NCBI GenBank assembly: GCA_040902105.1
Contig: JBBDXW010000071.1
Location: 1-64,000, forward strand
Reading direction: 5' to 3'
Length of the DNA stretch: 64,000 nucleotides
Source: IDS-8 sp040902105
GTDB taxonomy: Bacteria; Pseudomonadota; Gammaproteobacteria; Steroidobacterales; Woeseiaceae
Shown: one piece after another, positions 52,688 through 61,698 of the stretch
Layout of the letters: every line of letters starts with the position of its first letter
How positions within the stretch are numbered: position 1 is the first letter of the stretch
Notes under the pieces: model-generated
The model's database searches: none
What the model saw: only the letters and a program-made list of their open reading frames with translations
Told to the model about the DNA's origin: nothing
Program-made: the position numbers and the translations under genes

Positions 52688-54267
52688 ACACCGCCAACCG
52701 AAGCGCCCGCTTCAAGCTCTCTCCCGGTTCAACAATCGGAGTCATAGGCGCGGGGATTGCTGGCTTATGTACGGCAAAGGTCCTACAGCAATTCGGCTTT
52801 GAGGTTACCGTTATTGAGAAAGAAGCAGAACTCGGCGGTGTTTGGGCAGCGTCGCGGCGATACCCCGGCCTGACGACGCAGAATCCACGGTCAACGTATG
52901 AATTTTCAGACTTTCCGATGCCGCGCCATTATCCGGAATGGCCGCGCGGAGAGCAGGTGCAAGCCTACCTGGAAGCGTATGCAAAGCATTTCGGCATATT
53001 TGAAAAAATCATCCTGAATGCCGAGGTCCGCCAAGCAGCGATCGATACGGCGGAACAGCACTGGACAGTCAAGGTTCAGTCTTCCCGGGCAAATCCCCAA
53101 GAGGACTTTAGGGAGCTCGTCTTCGATTATCTGGTCGTCTGCAATGGCATATTTTCCGAACCCTTCATACCGGACTTCGCTGGGAGCGAACGCTTTCGCG
53201 GCGCCGGCGGTCGCATCTGTCACTCCAGTCAGTTCACCAGAGTGGACGAGGCACGAGGAAAGAACGTCGTGGTCGTCGGGTACGGTAAATCCTCCTGCGA
53301 TGTGGCCAATGCAACTGTCGACCTTAGTCGTCACACCTACCTCGTAGCGCGTCACCTGATCTGGAAAATTCCGAAAAAGCTGAAGAACGTACTCAATTTC
53401 AAATATCTGTTCCTGACCCGCATGGGTGAAGCGCTGTTTCGATACATTCGGGTGAAAGGATTCGAGAAGTTTCTTCACGGATCAGGACTGCCGATCCGCA
53501 ATTTTATGCTTGGTCAAGTCGAACGCATGGTGGCCAAGCAACTCACGCTTCACAAGCTGGGGCTACATCCAGGCATGCCCTTGGAAACAATTGCGAGGAG
53601 CACCGTCAGCTTGGTCACCGACGGATTTTACGACAACATTCGCGCGGGCCGTCTGACAGTCAAGAGGGCGGAAATTGTAGAACTGCATGCGGGATGCGCC
53701 ACTTTATCGAACGGAGACACCATCCCTACCGACATAGTCATTTGCGGTACCGGCTGGAGACAGGAAACACCGTTCTTTGATAATTCTGTGATGGCCAATG
53801 TAACCGATGAGCGTGGCAACTTTCGCCTTTACCGGTCGATGATTCCGGTTGGCGCACCGCGACTTGCTTTCAACGGTTATAACTCTTCGTTCTTTAGTCA
53901 ATTGAATGCGGAGATCGGGGCGCTGTGGATTGCTGGCCATCTATTGAATGCCTTCAAGCTGCCGAGTAAAGAGGTTATGAACAAGGCCGTCGATGAGCGA
54001 CTGATTTGGATGGAGCAGCGTACCGAGGGTAAGCATTCGAAGGGCACCAATATTATCCCGTTCTCCATCCATCACATGGACGAACTGCTGAGCGACCTGA
54101 GATTGACCTTGAATGCATTCAGGCGGTTTCGGCAGTGGCTAATTCCGGTAACCGGTGCCGACTATCGGCCGATAACGGCTCGACTACTCAGGCGCCAAGG
54201 ATTTGATTCGAGGTGCTCGCGCGCCGAGGCGCAAGGAGGCCATAGTCTTAAGGGGAGCGAATCGTGA
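52684..54267 (+). CDS. Flavin-containing / Baeyer-Villiger-type monooxygenase
   Basis: 527 residues from a GTG. FAD site GAGIAG (22-27), the FMO-type motif FRGAGGRICHSSQF (171-184) and the NADPH site GYGKSSCDVA (199-208) appear in the right order. It inserts oxygen into a carbonyl or oxidises a soft nucleophile. Translation is coupled both to the MFS gene upstream and to the SDR gene downstream, each by 4-nt overlaps. Confidence 0.87.
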   Translation: MNTANRSARFKLSPGSTIGVIGAGIAGLCTAKVLQQFGFEVTVIEKEAELGGVWAASRRYPGLTTQNPRSTYEFSDFPMPRHYPEWPRGEQVQAYLEAYAKHFGIFEKIILNAEVRQAAIDTAEQHWTVKVQSSRANPQEDFRELVFDYLVVCNGIFSEPFIPDFAGSERFRGAGGRICHSSQFTRVDEARGKNVVVVGYGKSSCDVANATVDLSRHTYLVARHLIWKIPKKLKNVLNFKYLFLTRMGEALFRYIRVKGFEKFLHGSGLPIRNFMLGQVERMVAKQLTLHKLGLHPGMPLETIARSTVSLVTDGFYDNIRAGRLTVKRAEIVELHAGCATLSNGDTIPTDIVICGTGWRQETPFFDNSVMANVTDERGNFRLYRSMIPVGAPRLAFNGYNSSFFSQLNAEIGALWIAGHLLNAFKLPSKEVMNKAVDERLIWMEQRTEGKHSKGTNIIPFSIHHMDELLSDLRLTLNAFRRFRQWLIPVTGADYRPITARLLRRQGFDSRCSRAEAQGGHSLKGSES

Positions 54268-55061
54268 TGAATCTGGAGAACAAGGTTGCAATCATTACCG
54301 GCGGTGCAGCGTCGATTGGTGAAGCCATTACCCGGTATTTTCATGCATGTGGCGCCTCGGTCGTTATCGCGGCGCGCAGCCTGGACAATGGACGCAAAGT
54401 AGAGAAGGATCTGCAAAGCAATGCGCTGTTTGTCGCTACGGATATTACGGACGACGTAGCACTGGACGACTTGATCAGCGCTACGGTCGAGCACTTTGGT
54501 GGACTAGATATACTGGTCAATAATGCCTGCTCATACGGGGATGATGGTGCAGTCACAGATAGGAAGACCTGGCTTGACACGCTGAACACAAATTTGGTTT
54601 CTGCCGCGATTCTAGGCGAGAAGGCGCGTTCGCATCTCAGGTCCCGAGGCGGCAATATTGTGAACATCGGATCGATTTCGGGAGTCGCACCGCACATCGG
54701 GCGTTGGGCGTATCCGGTATCGAAGGCCGCGATGATCCACCTCACCAAGACGCAGGCAGTGGAGTATGCGCAGGATGGTATCCGCGTCAACCTGCTGCGT
54801 CTCGGGCACATATGGTCTGACCCTTTCGGCGGCCTCACGGGAGGCAATCGGCTGCACGCAGATAAAGTGACGTCGCCGTATAACCTGATGGGACGTGTCG
54901 CCGAAGCCGAAGAGGTGGCGAAGATGGCGGCGTTCATCGCCTCGGGAGGCGCCTCTTACACGACCGGCGCTGAAATTCCGGTCGATGGCGGTTACAGTGC
55001 GATGGGACCCGAGCAACATTTTCCGCTGATGCCCTTGCTCATGGAGGGGCGGTCGCCATAG
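54264..55061 (+). CDS. Short-chain dehydrogenase/reductase
   Basis: 265 residues. Cofactor motif TGGAASIGE at residues 12-20, structural NNAC, and catalytic Tyr-x-x-x-Lys in YPVSK with the Ser in IGSISG. The C-terminus GAEIPVDGGYS is typical. GGGAG precedes the GTG at 54264 (an ATG follows in frame). It would oxidise an alcohol or reduce a ketone next to the monooxygenase step. Confidence 0.88.
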   Translation: MMNLENKVAIITGGAASIGEAITRYFHACGASVVIAARSLDNGRKVEKDLQSNALFVATDITDDVALDDLISATVEHFGGLDILVNNACSYGDDGAVTDRKTWLDTLNTNLVSAAILGEKARSHLRSRGGNIVNIGSISGVAPHIGRWAYPVSKAAMIHLTKTQAVEYAQDGIRVNLLRLGHIWSDPFGGLTGGNRLHADKVTSPYNLMGRVAEAEEVAKMAAFIASGGASYTTGAEIPVDGGYSAMGPEQHFPLMPLLMEGRSP

Positions 55062-55101
55062 AGTCCTGCGATCTTGTCGTTAGTGATCCTCGCCCTGTGC
55101 C

Positions 55102-56678
55102 GTGACGCCGCCTGATTTCATCGTTGTCGGAAGCGGTGTCAACGGGCTCGTATGCGCGGCCATGCTGACCCGGCGCGGCAAAAAGGTTGCCTTGGTGGAG
55201 CGAAACGACCGCATTGGCGGTTGCCTGCGCAGCGACGAGCTGACCGAACCAGGGTTCAAACATGACGTCCTGGCTACTTGGTTTCCGTTATTCCTGACCT
55301 CTCCTGCGTACGCCGAGTTGCAGGGGGAACTGGCGGAATACGGCGTGGCATTCGATACGACCGACAGACCGACGGCAGCCGTGCTCCCGGACAATTCGGC
55401 ATTCGTTCTGATGCGCCCGATCGTCGGCACAACATCGCGGCAATGAATGCAAGGCACCCTGGCGACGGTGACGCCTACGCTGCAGCGCTGGCATTCGTCG
55501 AAGCGACTGCGGATTTGTCGTTCGGGCTGCTCAGCCAACAGCTGCGCCGTCCGGCGGTCGCACGGCTTTTACTCAGAAATCTGTGGAAGCAAAAAGTCGA
55601 CGGTCTGATCGATTATTTCGGCGCTGCATTGTGCAGCTGTCGCAGCTGGCTGGATTCTTCCATACAGGATCCCGCGGCTCGTGCCTGTCTGGCGGCCTGG
55701 GTGCTGAATGTGGGGCTCACGCCCGAAAGCAGCTTGTCGGGCCATTTCGCCAAGATCGTCGCCTTCACTCTGGAGCAAACGGGAATGCCCGTCGTTCGTG
55801 GCGGCAATCAGGTGTTGTTGGACGCATTTGCGAAGATCATCGAAGCTCATGACGGGACTATTATGACTTCGGCCGATGTGGACGGCATATTGGCTTCTCG
55901 GAACCGGGCAACCGGCGTCACGTTTACCGATGGGTCCTTATTGAAGGCTCGCAACGGCGTTATCTGCAGCGTGACACCAACACAGCTTTACGGCCGCTTG
56001 CTCCGGGAAGTCGAAGTCCCCGCCGCGGTGCGGACTCAGCAAAGCGATTCCGGTATGGATTGGGAAACATGCAAATCCATTTGGCCTTGAAGGAACCGCC
56101 AGCCTGGAAAAACCAAGAGTTGTCGGGAGTCGCTCTGGTGCATGTAACAGATGGACTCGAGGGGATCTCGCGGGCGACCAATGAAGGCACGCGAGGGCAG
56201 CTGCCGGTTACTTCGACCATTGCCGTGGGTCAGCCTCACACATCGATCCGACTCGGGTTCCGCCGGGGCAGGGCATTTTGTGGATCCAGATTCTGGACGT
56301 GCCGCGGAACGTTGAGGGCGACGCCGCGGCGGAGATTGCAGTTCGCAGCGACGGGCAATGGACAACGGGCATGCGCGAAGAATTTGCGGATCGAATAATC
56401 GAGCGACTTCGACGACATATCACGAATCTCGACTCGGCTACGATCGGCCGTGAAGTATTGTCGCCTGCCGATCTCGAATCGCTGAACATCAATCTGGTCG
56501 GCGGGGATCCCTATGGGGGATTCTGCGGTCTCGAGCAATCCTTCCTGTGGCGCCCGGCATGGGATCAAAGAATCACGATACACCGGTGAGGTTTCTCTAT
56601 CACATCGGCGCTTCCACCCACCCTGGCCCGGGATTGGGTGGCGTCTCTGGCTATCTGACGGCTCTTCATCTCAGCTAG
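55102..56678 (+). pseudogene. Phytoene-desaturase-like FAD oxidoreductase, multiple frameshifts
   Basis: The N-terminal frame has the FAD site FIVVGSGVNGLVCAAMLTRR and RIGGCLRSDELTEPG. The continuation is spread over several frames: one from about 55436 (ALAFVEATADLSFGLL through VVRGGNQVLLDAFAKI), another from about 56060 (ALKEPPAWKN), another from about 56280 (WIQILDVPRNVEGDAAAEI to LVGGDPYGGFCGLEQ), and the C-terminus LYHIGASTHPGPGLGG in a further frame ending at 56678. All parts are in order, so one ancestral gene of about 520 codons carries at least four indels. Confidence 0.78.
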
Positions 56679-56859
56679 GGAACGTCTGCACTGAATGGAC
56701 AGTCGACCTGCGACATGCGGGGCAGGATGCACAATTTGGATGGTCCGTTCTGAAATTGGATTTCCGATGCGATGGGACGTCGGTACCCTCTATTTGGGTC
56801 ACTTTGCGCGTCGGCAATGCCTGACGCGGAGTGCTTCGATGACTACGGGGTAACCGTCG

Positions 56860-59229
56860 ATGATCGAGACCAGAAAGGATTTAATTGTATTCCTCGGCTC
56901 ACAGGGTACGGCGGGGCTGACTTCGCTGTTGGTCTTGTTTGCATTCGGCGCAACTGCCGTCGGAACCAGTGGAGCAGCCTTGGCTCAGGGGGCAAGTGAA
57001 GGTCGATCTCAACAGCTGGAGGAGATCGTCGTGACTGCTCGTAAACGCGAGGAAAATGTCCAGGATGTACCAATCTCGATATCGGCTTTCAGTGGAGACC
57101 AGCTGGGATTCCTCGGAATTGAGGACTTGTCCGAAATAGACCGCGTTACGCCTAATCTGCAGTTTGACAGTACGGCCGCGGTATCCGGCTCGACCATCGC
57201 GTCGACTGTCTTCATTCGAGGTATCGGTCAGACTGACTTCACGCTGAACTCGGACCCGGGTGTCGGCATCTACCTCGATGGCGTATATATCGCCCGTTCA
57301 GTGGGCGGACTGTTGGATCTGGTGGACATAGAAAGTGTCGAAGTTCTGCGTGGTCCACAGGGAACGCTGTTCGGCAAGAACACGATTGGAGGCGCTATTA
57401 ATATACGGTCAAGGCGGCCGGCGGCAGACCAGGCCGGATATGTCGATTTCGAGTTTGGCAACTTTGACCGTCGGAACATCAAAGCCGGCGTGGACGCAGC
57501 GATCTCAGACACGATAGTCGCCGGATTATCCGTGGGATTCATGGAGCAGGACGGGTATCAGCACCGCCTCCTTCAGCCAGGTACCGAGGATCTGGGCAAT
57601 GTCAACCGCTCTGTGACCAAAGCTCGTTCAATCTGGACTCCGAGCGACCAATTCGAAATTGATCTTGCCTTCGACCACAGCAGAGGACGGGAACAATCAG
57701 TTCCTCAATCGGTCCTGGTGATCGAGCCCGGCACGGGCGCCCCGTTTTTGCCGGCAGCCGCGGGACTCATACCCGGCACCACGCCACAGATCAGACCAGG
57801 ATTTGAAGGTCAGTTTGTCGGCGACGATCTTTTTAGCGGACTGTTCGTGACGAATGATCCTGAGATTACTTACTATGCGGGACCATCGCGATCAGATTTT
57901 GATATTTATGGAACCTCGGCAACGGTAACTTTCGACATTGGCGAATTGACGGTGAAGTCAATTAGTGCTTACCGTGATGTCGACAGTCACTTTGCACGCG
58001 ATTCCCTGTCGTCGCCGTTTCTCGTCGCCGACACAGAGGATGACTATGAACAAGAGCAATTTTCTCAGGAGTTGCAGGTCTCCGGAGATTTGCCAAGCGG
58101 AAACTTCGTTGCCGGTGCCTTTTATCTGGCAGAGGAAGGCACCAACAGCAATCTGGTCGCCACATCCATCGGCGATCTTGGCAGCGGCGGAGCCGTAGAC
58201 AACGAAAGCGTTGCAGTATTCGCGCAAGCCAATTTCAATTTCACGGATCGCTTGGGCACCACGCTCGGCGTCCGTTACACCGATGAAACCAAGCGATTTT
58301 CTCCTGGTTTCAAAGGAGGTCCACAGCAATTCGTGACCAACGCCAATGGACTTGCGCTGGGATTGCCGCCGACCGTGCCCTTGATCCTCGATGGAATCTA
58401 CGAGTCATCAAGTGACAAGACCGATGTGACCCTCGCCCTGGACTACAATTTTGCAGAAGAGTTGATGGTCTATGGTTCCTATACAACCGGATTCAAAGCA
58501 GGAGGATTCAGTCAGCGAATCGGACCAGGTCCCGGCATTCCGGCCCCGGATTTTCGTCCGGAAGAAGTTTCGGTATACGAACTGGGATTCAAATGGCTGG
58601 GACTGAACCAGCGGCTCAGGCTCAACGTAGCAGCATTCACCACCGACTACGAGGATGTGCAAATCACGCCAATCTTCGAAGGCATTGGTCCCGTGACGCG
58701 CAATGCCGGGGAGGCTGAGATCAACGGGCTGGAAGTGGAATGGGCGCTCGTGCCGAACGAAAACTGGGAATTCAGGGGAGGAATCGGGCTTCTCGAGACC
58801 GAATATACATCCCTGACGCCGGAATCACAGGTCAATTTGAATGTAGACGGATCGCCGATTTTGACGCTTAGCAGCGAACTCGCCAAATCGCCTGACGTCT
58901 CCGCACATGCCATTCTTGCACGACACTGGATTACCGAAGGCGGCGGAACGATCTCCGCGCAGGCTGACTGGAGCTATACCTCAGAAATGTACAACGACGT
59001 TCTGAACGCAGCAGAGCTCCAACGCGATGATCTGCACCTTATTGGTGGAACACTCAGCTATGCGTCACCCGGTGAGAACTGGCTCGTTATGCTTCGCGGC
59101 GTTAACCTGTCAAACGAGGAATACATTATCGCAGGGAATGCTGAGCGATTCGCGGGCAATATCGGCTATACCCAAGGTACTTACGCGCGCCCACGCGAAT
59201 ACTGGATAAGTATCCGAAGAAGCTTTTAG
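56860..59229 (+). CDS. TonB-dependent receptor (789 aa)
   Basis: Outer-membrane receptor with signal peptide (cleavage near AALAQ, residue 43), TonB box LEEIVVTARKRE at 53-64, plug motif VEVLRGPQGTLFGKNTIGGAINI, and a barrel that ends in Phe (ISIRRSF). This is the class that imports carbohydrates, sterols and other large organic molecules in gammaproteobacteria and sphingomonads. Its place at the end of the enzyme cluster suggests it takes up the pathway substrate. It is not closely similar to the receptor at 33792. Confidence 0.92.
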   Translation: MIETRKDLIVFLGSQGTAGLTSLLVLFAFGATAVGTSGAALAQGASEGRSQQLEEIVVTARKREENVQDVPISISAFSGDQLGFLGIEDLSEIDRVTPNLQFDSTAAVSGSTIASTVFIRGIGQTDFTLNSDPGVGIYLDGVYIARSVGGLLDLVDIESVEVLRGPQGTLFGKNTIGGAINIRSRRPAADQAGYVDFEFGNFDRRNIKAGVDAAISDTIVAGLSVGFMEQDGYQHRLLQPGTEDLGNVNRSVTKARSIWTPSDQFEIDLAFDHSRGREQSVPQSVLVIEPGTGAPFLPAAAGLIPGTTPQIRPGFEGQFVGDDLFSGLFVTNDPEITYYAGPSRSDFDIYGTSATVTFDIGELTVKSISAYRDVDSHFARDSLSSPFLVADTEDDYEQEQFSQELQVSGDLPSGNFVAGAFYLAEEGTNSNLVATSIGDLGSGGAVDNESVAVFAQANFNFTDRLGTTLGVRYTDETKRFSPGFKGGPQQFVTNANGLALGLPPTVPLILDGIYESSSDKTDVTLALDYNFAEELMVYGSYTTGFKAGGFSQRIGPGPGIPAPDFRPEEVSVYELGFKWLGLNQRLRLNVAAFTTDYEDVQITPIFEGIGPVTRNAGEAEINGLEVEWALVPNENWEFRGGIGLLETEYTSLTPESQVNLNVDGSPILTLSSELAKSPDVSAHAILARHWITEGGGTISAQADWSYTSEMYNDVLNAAELQRDDLHLIGGTLSYASPGENWLVMLRGVNLSNEEYIIAGNAERFAGNIGYTQGTYARPREYWISIRRSF

Positions 59230-59430
59230 GTCAAATAATCACGGGTCGACTCACTGTCTTTATAAAGGCGAGGTCACCGGCCGCGAGCAAAGTAGCAACG
59301 CGGATGATGTTGCCGCTGCAGCGTTGCCGCCGTAAGGAGGCTCAGGCGTACCAGCGATGGCGACCGCCGTTCGCAGGGAATCTTGTCAGCCGGTCCTTAT
59401 TCGACCAACCACTAACGCATAGTGTGCGCC

Positions 59431-59725
59431 GCGTGAATTTTGCGTGAATGAGCTATGCATTGTCCTGCATCGTGATGCAAATCGAGCAACAGACGCCCCG
59501 GTAACTGATTGAAATATAAAGCCAGAAGCGATTCTTAGCGCGACTGAAAAGACTCTACTCAGCTACCGGTGATCCTTGGGGAACTTGCTCTGCATCAAAG
59601 AGTTCCCAGTCTTTCGGAAATCGCTCCGCCGGGGCGTGCGTGAGTTTTGCGTGAGTTGCGGGACCGATGAGCTTGCCGAAATCCTGCAGCGAGATGAGCT
59701 CACGTGCCATGCGGTGATACCAAAG
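59431..59725. repeat. att-like module 5 (extended)
   Basis: GCGTGAATTTTGCGTGAAT, GTCCTGCATCGTGATGCAA, CAGACGCCCCGGTAACTG, TTGAAATATAAAGCC, CTGAAAAGACTCTACTCAGC, then a second part with GTGCGTGAGTTTTGCGTGAG and ATGAGCTTGCCGAAATCCTG. It matches the whole of module 1 including its second part, so modules 1 and 5 form a closer pair. Confidence 0.75.
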
Positions 59726-59876
59726 CTGTCTTGTGAAACGCTGGAGAAAACAGGCGTCGCTCGAGTGGGTACATCAGGACGACGTTGATGCGTTGCAGTA
59801 AGCTTGCTTGACAATTTGCGTAGATTCGGAGCGGCTGAGCCGCACTACGCCTATTGCGGCAATTGCGAGGCCACCC

Positions 59877-60473
59877 ATGCCGAACACCACACACCGGTTC
59901 CATATCAAACTCGAAGGGATCGTCCCGTCGGTCTGGCGGTGCATTCGGGTTCCCAGCAACTACACGTTCTGGGATCTTCACGTCGCGATCCAAGACGCGA
60001 TGGGCTGGCTTGACTATCATCTGCACCTGTTCCATGTCCGGAATCCGGAGGCCGGCGAGCTCGAGGCAATCGGCATACCGGACGACGACCCGTACCTCGA
60101 CGAGCTGCCGTGCCTGGCCGGCTGGGAAGTGCCGATCGCCCGGTACTTCGTCAAAGAAGGCGACGCCGCTTCTTATGAATACGACTTCGGCGACGACCGG
60201 CGACACACCGTTACTCTTGAAGGCATCGACACGATCCGCAAAGGCGAGCGACGGCTTGCCTGTCTCGATGGAAAACGGCGAGGTCCGCCGGAAGACTGCG
60301 GGGGTATTCACGGATATGCGGAGTTGCTGGAGGTCATAGCCTACGTAACTCACCCCGAGCATGAAGCGATGCTCCAGTGGCTAGGCGGCGCGTACGATCC
60401 GGAAGGGTTTTCGGCATCGGATGTGAAATTCGACGACCCGAAGGTGCGCTGGCGGAGCGCAAGCGGCCGGTAG
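59877..60473 (+). CDS. Plasmid pRiA4b ORF-3-like protein
   Basis: 198 residues from the ATG at 59877. HRFHIKLEGIVPSVWRCIRV, then FWDLHVAIQDAMGWLDYHLHLF and YEYDFGDDRRHTVTLEGI are hallmarks of the pRiA4b ORF-3 / IS1096-passenger-like family found on mobile elements. The function is unknown; the fold is compact alpha/beta and cytoplasmic. It follows att-like module 5 directly, as cargo at the edge of the next segment. Confidence 0.85.
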   Translation: MPNTTHRFHIKLEGIVPSVWRCIRVPSNYTFWDLHVAIQDAMGWLDYHLHLFHVRNPEAGELEAIGIPDDDPYLDELPCLAGWEVPIARYFVKEGDAASYEYDFGDDRRHTVTLEGIDTIRKGERRLACLDGKRRGPPEDCGGIHGYAELLEVIAYVTHPEHEAMLQWLGGAYDPEGFSASDVKFDDPKVRWRSASGR

Positions 60474-60481
60474 ATCTGGTT

Positions 60482-60556
60482 GTGGAATCTGCCATCAGGA
60501 ACCCCTACTTCCGCGAAGCGGTAGACCGGAACAAGGCGCTGCTGTATGCGGCTTGA
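60482..60556 (+). pseudogene. Possible nucleotidyltransferase C-terminal tail
   Basis: Twenty-four codons ending in a stop: VESAIRNPYFREAVDRNKAL, then LYAA. This resembles the last residues of small MNT-like nucleotidyltransferases. The rest of such a gene is absent. Confidence 0.3.
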
Positions 60557-60710
60557 GGCCCGGAAGTACCTGCCGGGGAGTTTACCGCCGGGAAGGAGCG
60601 TTCCGACTATGATGAGAACTCAATGCAACCCAGCCTACGGCTGTAAAGGGTCAGGTCGCCCTCCCTCATCGTCCCGGCGAGAGTACCGACAGCCGACCGA
60701 AGCCTGAACC

Positions 60711-60739
60711 TTGAGGTTGGCTCGGGTTGGCTCTAAAGT
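60711..60739 (+). promoter_or_regulatory. Predicted promoter of the second DUF433/DUF5615 pair
   Basis: TTGAGG, 17-bp spacer, TAAAGT, with the ATG eight bases after the -10 box, the same geometry as at 27730-27758. The conservation of boxes and distances in both copies supports the promoter call and a leaderless message. Confidence 0.6.
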
Positions 60740-60747
60740 CCTATGTT

Positions 60748-60978
60748 ATGAAACACGACTGGCACGACCACATTGAGAGTGATCCCCGGATTCTGCATGG
60801 CAAGCCCTGCATCAAGGGAACACGCATTCCTGCGGCGTTGATCCTCGGCTACGTTGCCGCGGGCCGATCCACGGATGACATCTTGCGCGAGTTTTCGGAT
60901 ATTTCGGCCGACGACGTCATTGCATGCTTGAAGTACGCGCGGGACCTGGCTGATTTCGACGCCGTTGCCAGCGCGTGA
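60748..60978 (+). CDS. DUF433 antitoxin, second copy
   Basis: 76 residues, differing from the copy at 27767 only at two places (ALIL for ALVL, EFSD for EFPD). The frame is intact, while the toxin that follows is broken. It could still neutralise the intact toxin at 27994. The repeat extends upstream through the promoter, so the whole module was duplicated or acquired twice. Confidence 0.85.
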   Translation: MKHDWHDHIESDPRILHGKPCIKGTRIPAALILGYVAAGRSTDDILREFSDISADDVIACLKYARDLADFDAVASA

Positions 60979-61330
60979 GCTTGCGTTTCTTTTGCGACCA
61001 CTGCGTGCCCCGGGAGATCGCTGACGCTTTGCGGCAGTTCCGATGCGACGTCGAGCTGCTACCAGACCATCTTCCAACTCGCGCACCGGACGCCGATGTT
61101 ATTGCGACGGCGCAGGAACTCGAGAGCATCTTACTGTCCTTGAATGGCGATTTTGCAGATATCGTGGCATATCGGCCGGAAGCCTATGGAGGGGATCGTG
61201 GCCATTCAGCTTCACGATCATCCGGAGGCGATTCCCACCTTGATGGCGGGGTTAGGCCGATTTATTTCCGAGCACACCGACCCGAACGACTACCGCGGAG
61301 CTTTTTATCGTCGAACCCCATCGGATCTCA
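60975..61330 (+). pseudogene. DUF5615 PIN-like toxin, frameshifted copy
   Basis: Begins like the intact copy (RFFCDHCVPREIADALRQF) but has one extra G near 61192 (GGAGGGGATCG for GGAGGGATCG). The protein then leaves frame; the rest (GIVAIQLHDHPEAIPTLMAGL) is readable in the next frame. A second small deletion lies near 61300 (CGCGGAGC for CGCGGAAAGC). Not functional as a full toxin. Confidence 0.82.
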
Positions 61331-61435
61331 CCATTGTCCAAGCGGTTGTAATATATGACTCGAGCACCACGGCTCTTCGTATCAGGTCGATGCTGTGGCG
61401 ACAGTCCGTGGCGCGAACGAGCACTGGTACGAAAG

Positions 61436-61627
61436 GAAACTCCGCTCAGCCGTGCCATATTGCTCGACGCTGCAGGCCTGCGCGCCCGCTATCGGCTGAG
61501 AACGCCCGATGCCATCTTGCTCGCTACCGGACTGCGGACTGGGGCTACCTTGGCGGTGACAAACGACGAAGCATGGCGCGCCGTTCCGATCGTTGAGACG
61601 GCGCTATTGTCCGACTGGGTCGATTGA
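61436..61627 (+). pseudogene. VapC-type PIN toxin, C-terminal fragment
   Basis: AAGLRARYRLRTPDAILLATG and then TLAVTNDEAWR with a terminal LLSDWVD match the last third of VapC toxins, including the acidic residues TPDA and TND. The N-terminal part with the first catalytic Asp is missing; the sequence joins directly to the broken DUF5615 gene. Confidence 0.65.
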
Positions 61628-61698
61628 CGCCATTGCCGACACGGCCGGCGACGTCAAACCCCGTATAATCCCCGCCTCGGTCATTCTTCGGCGAGCGT

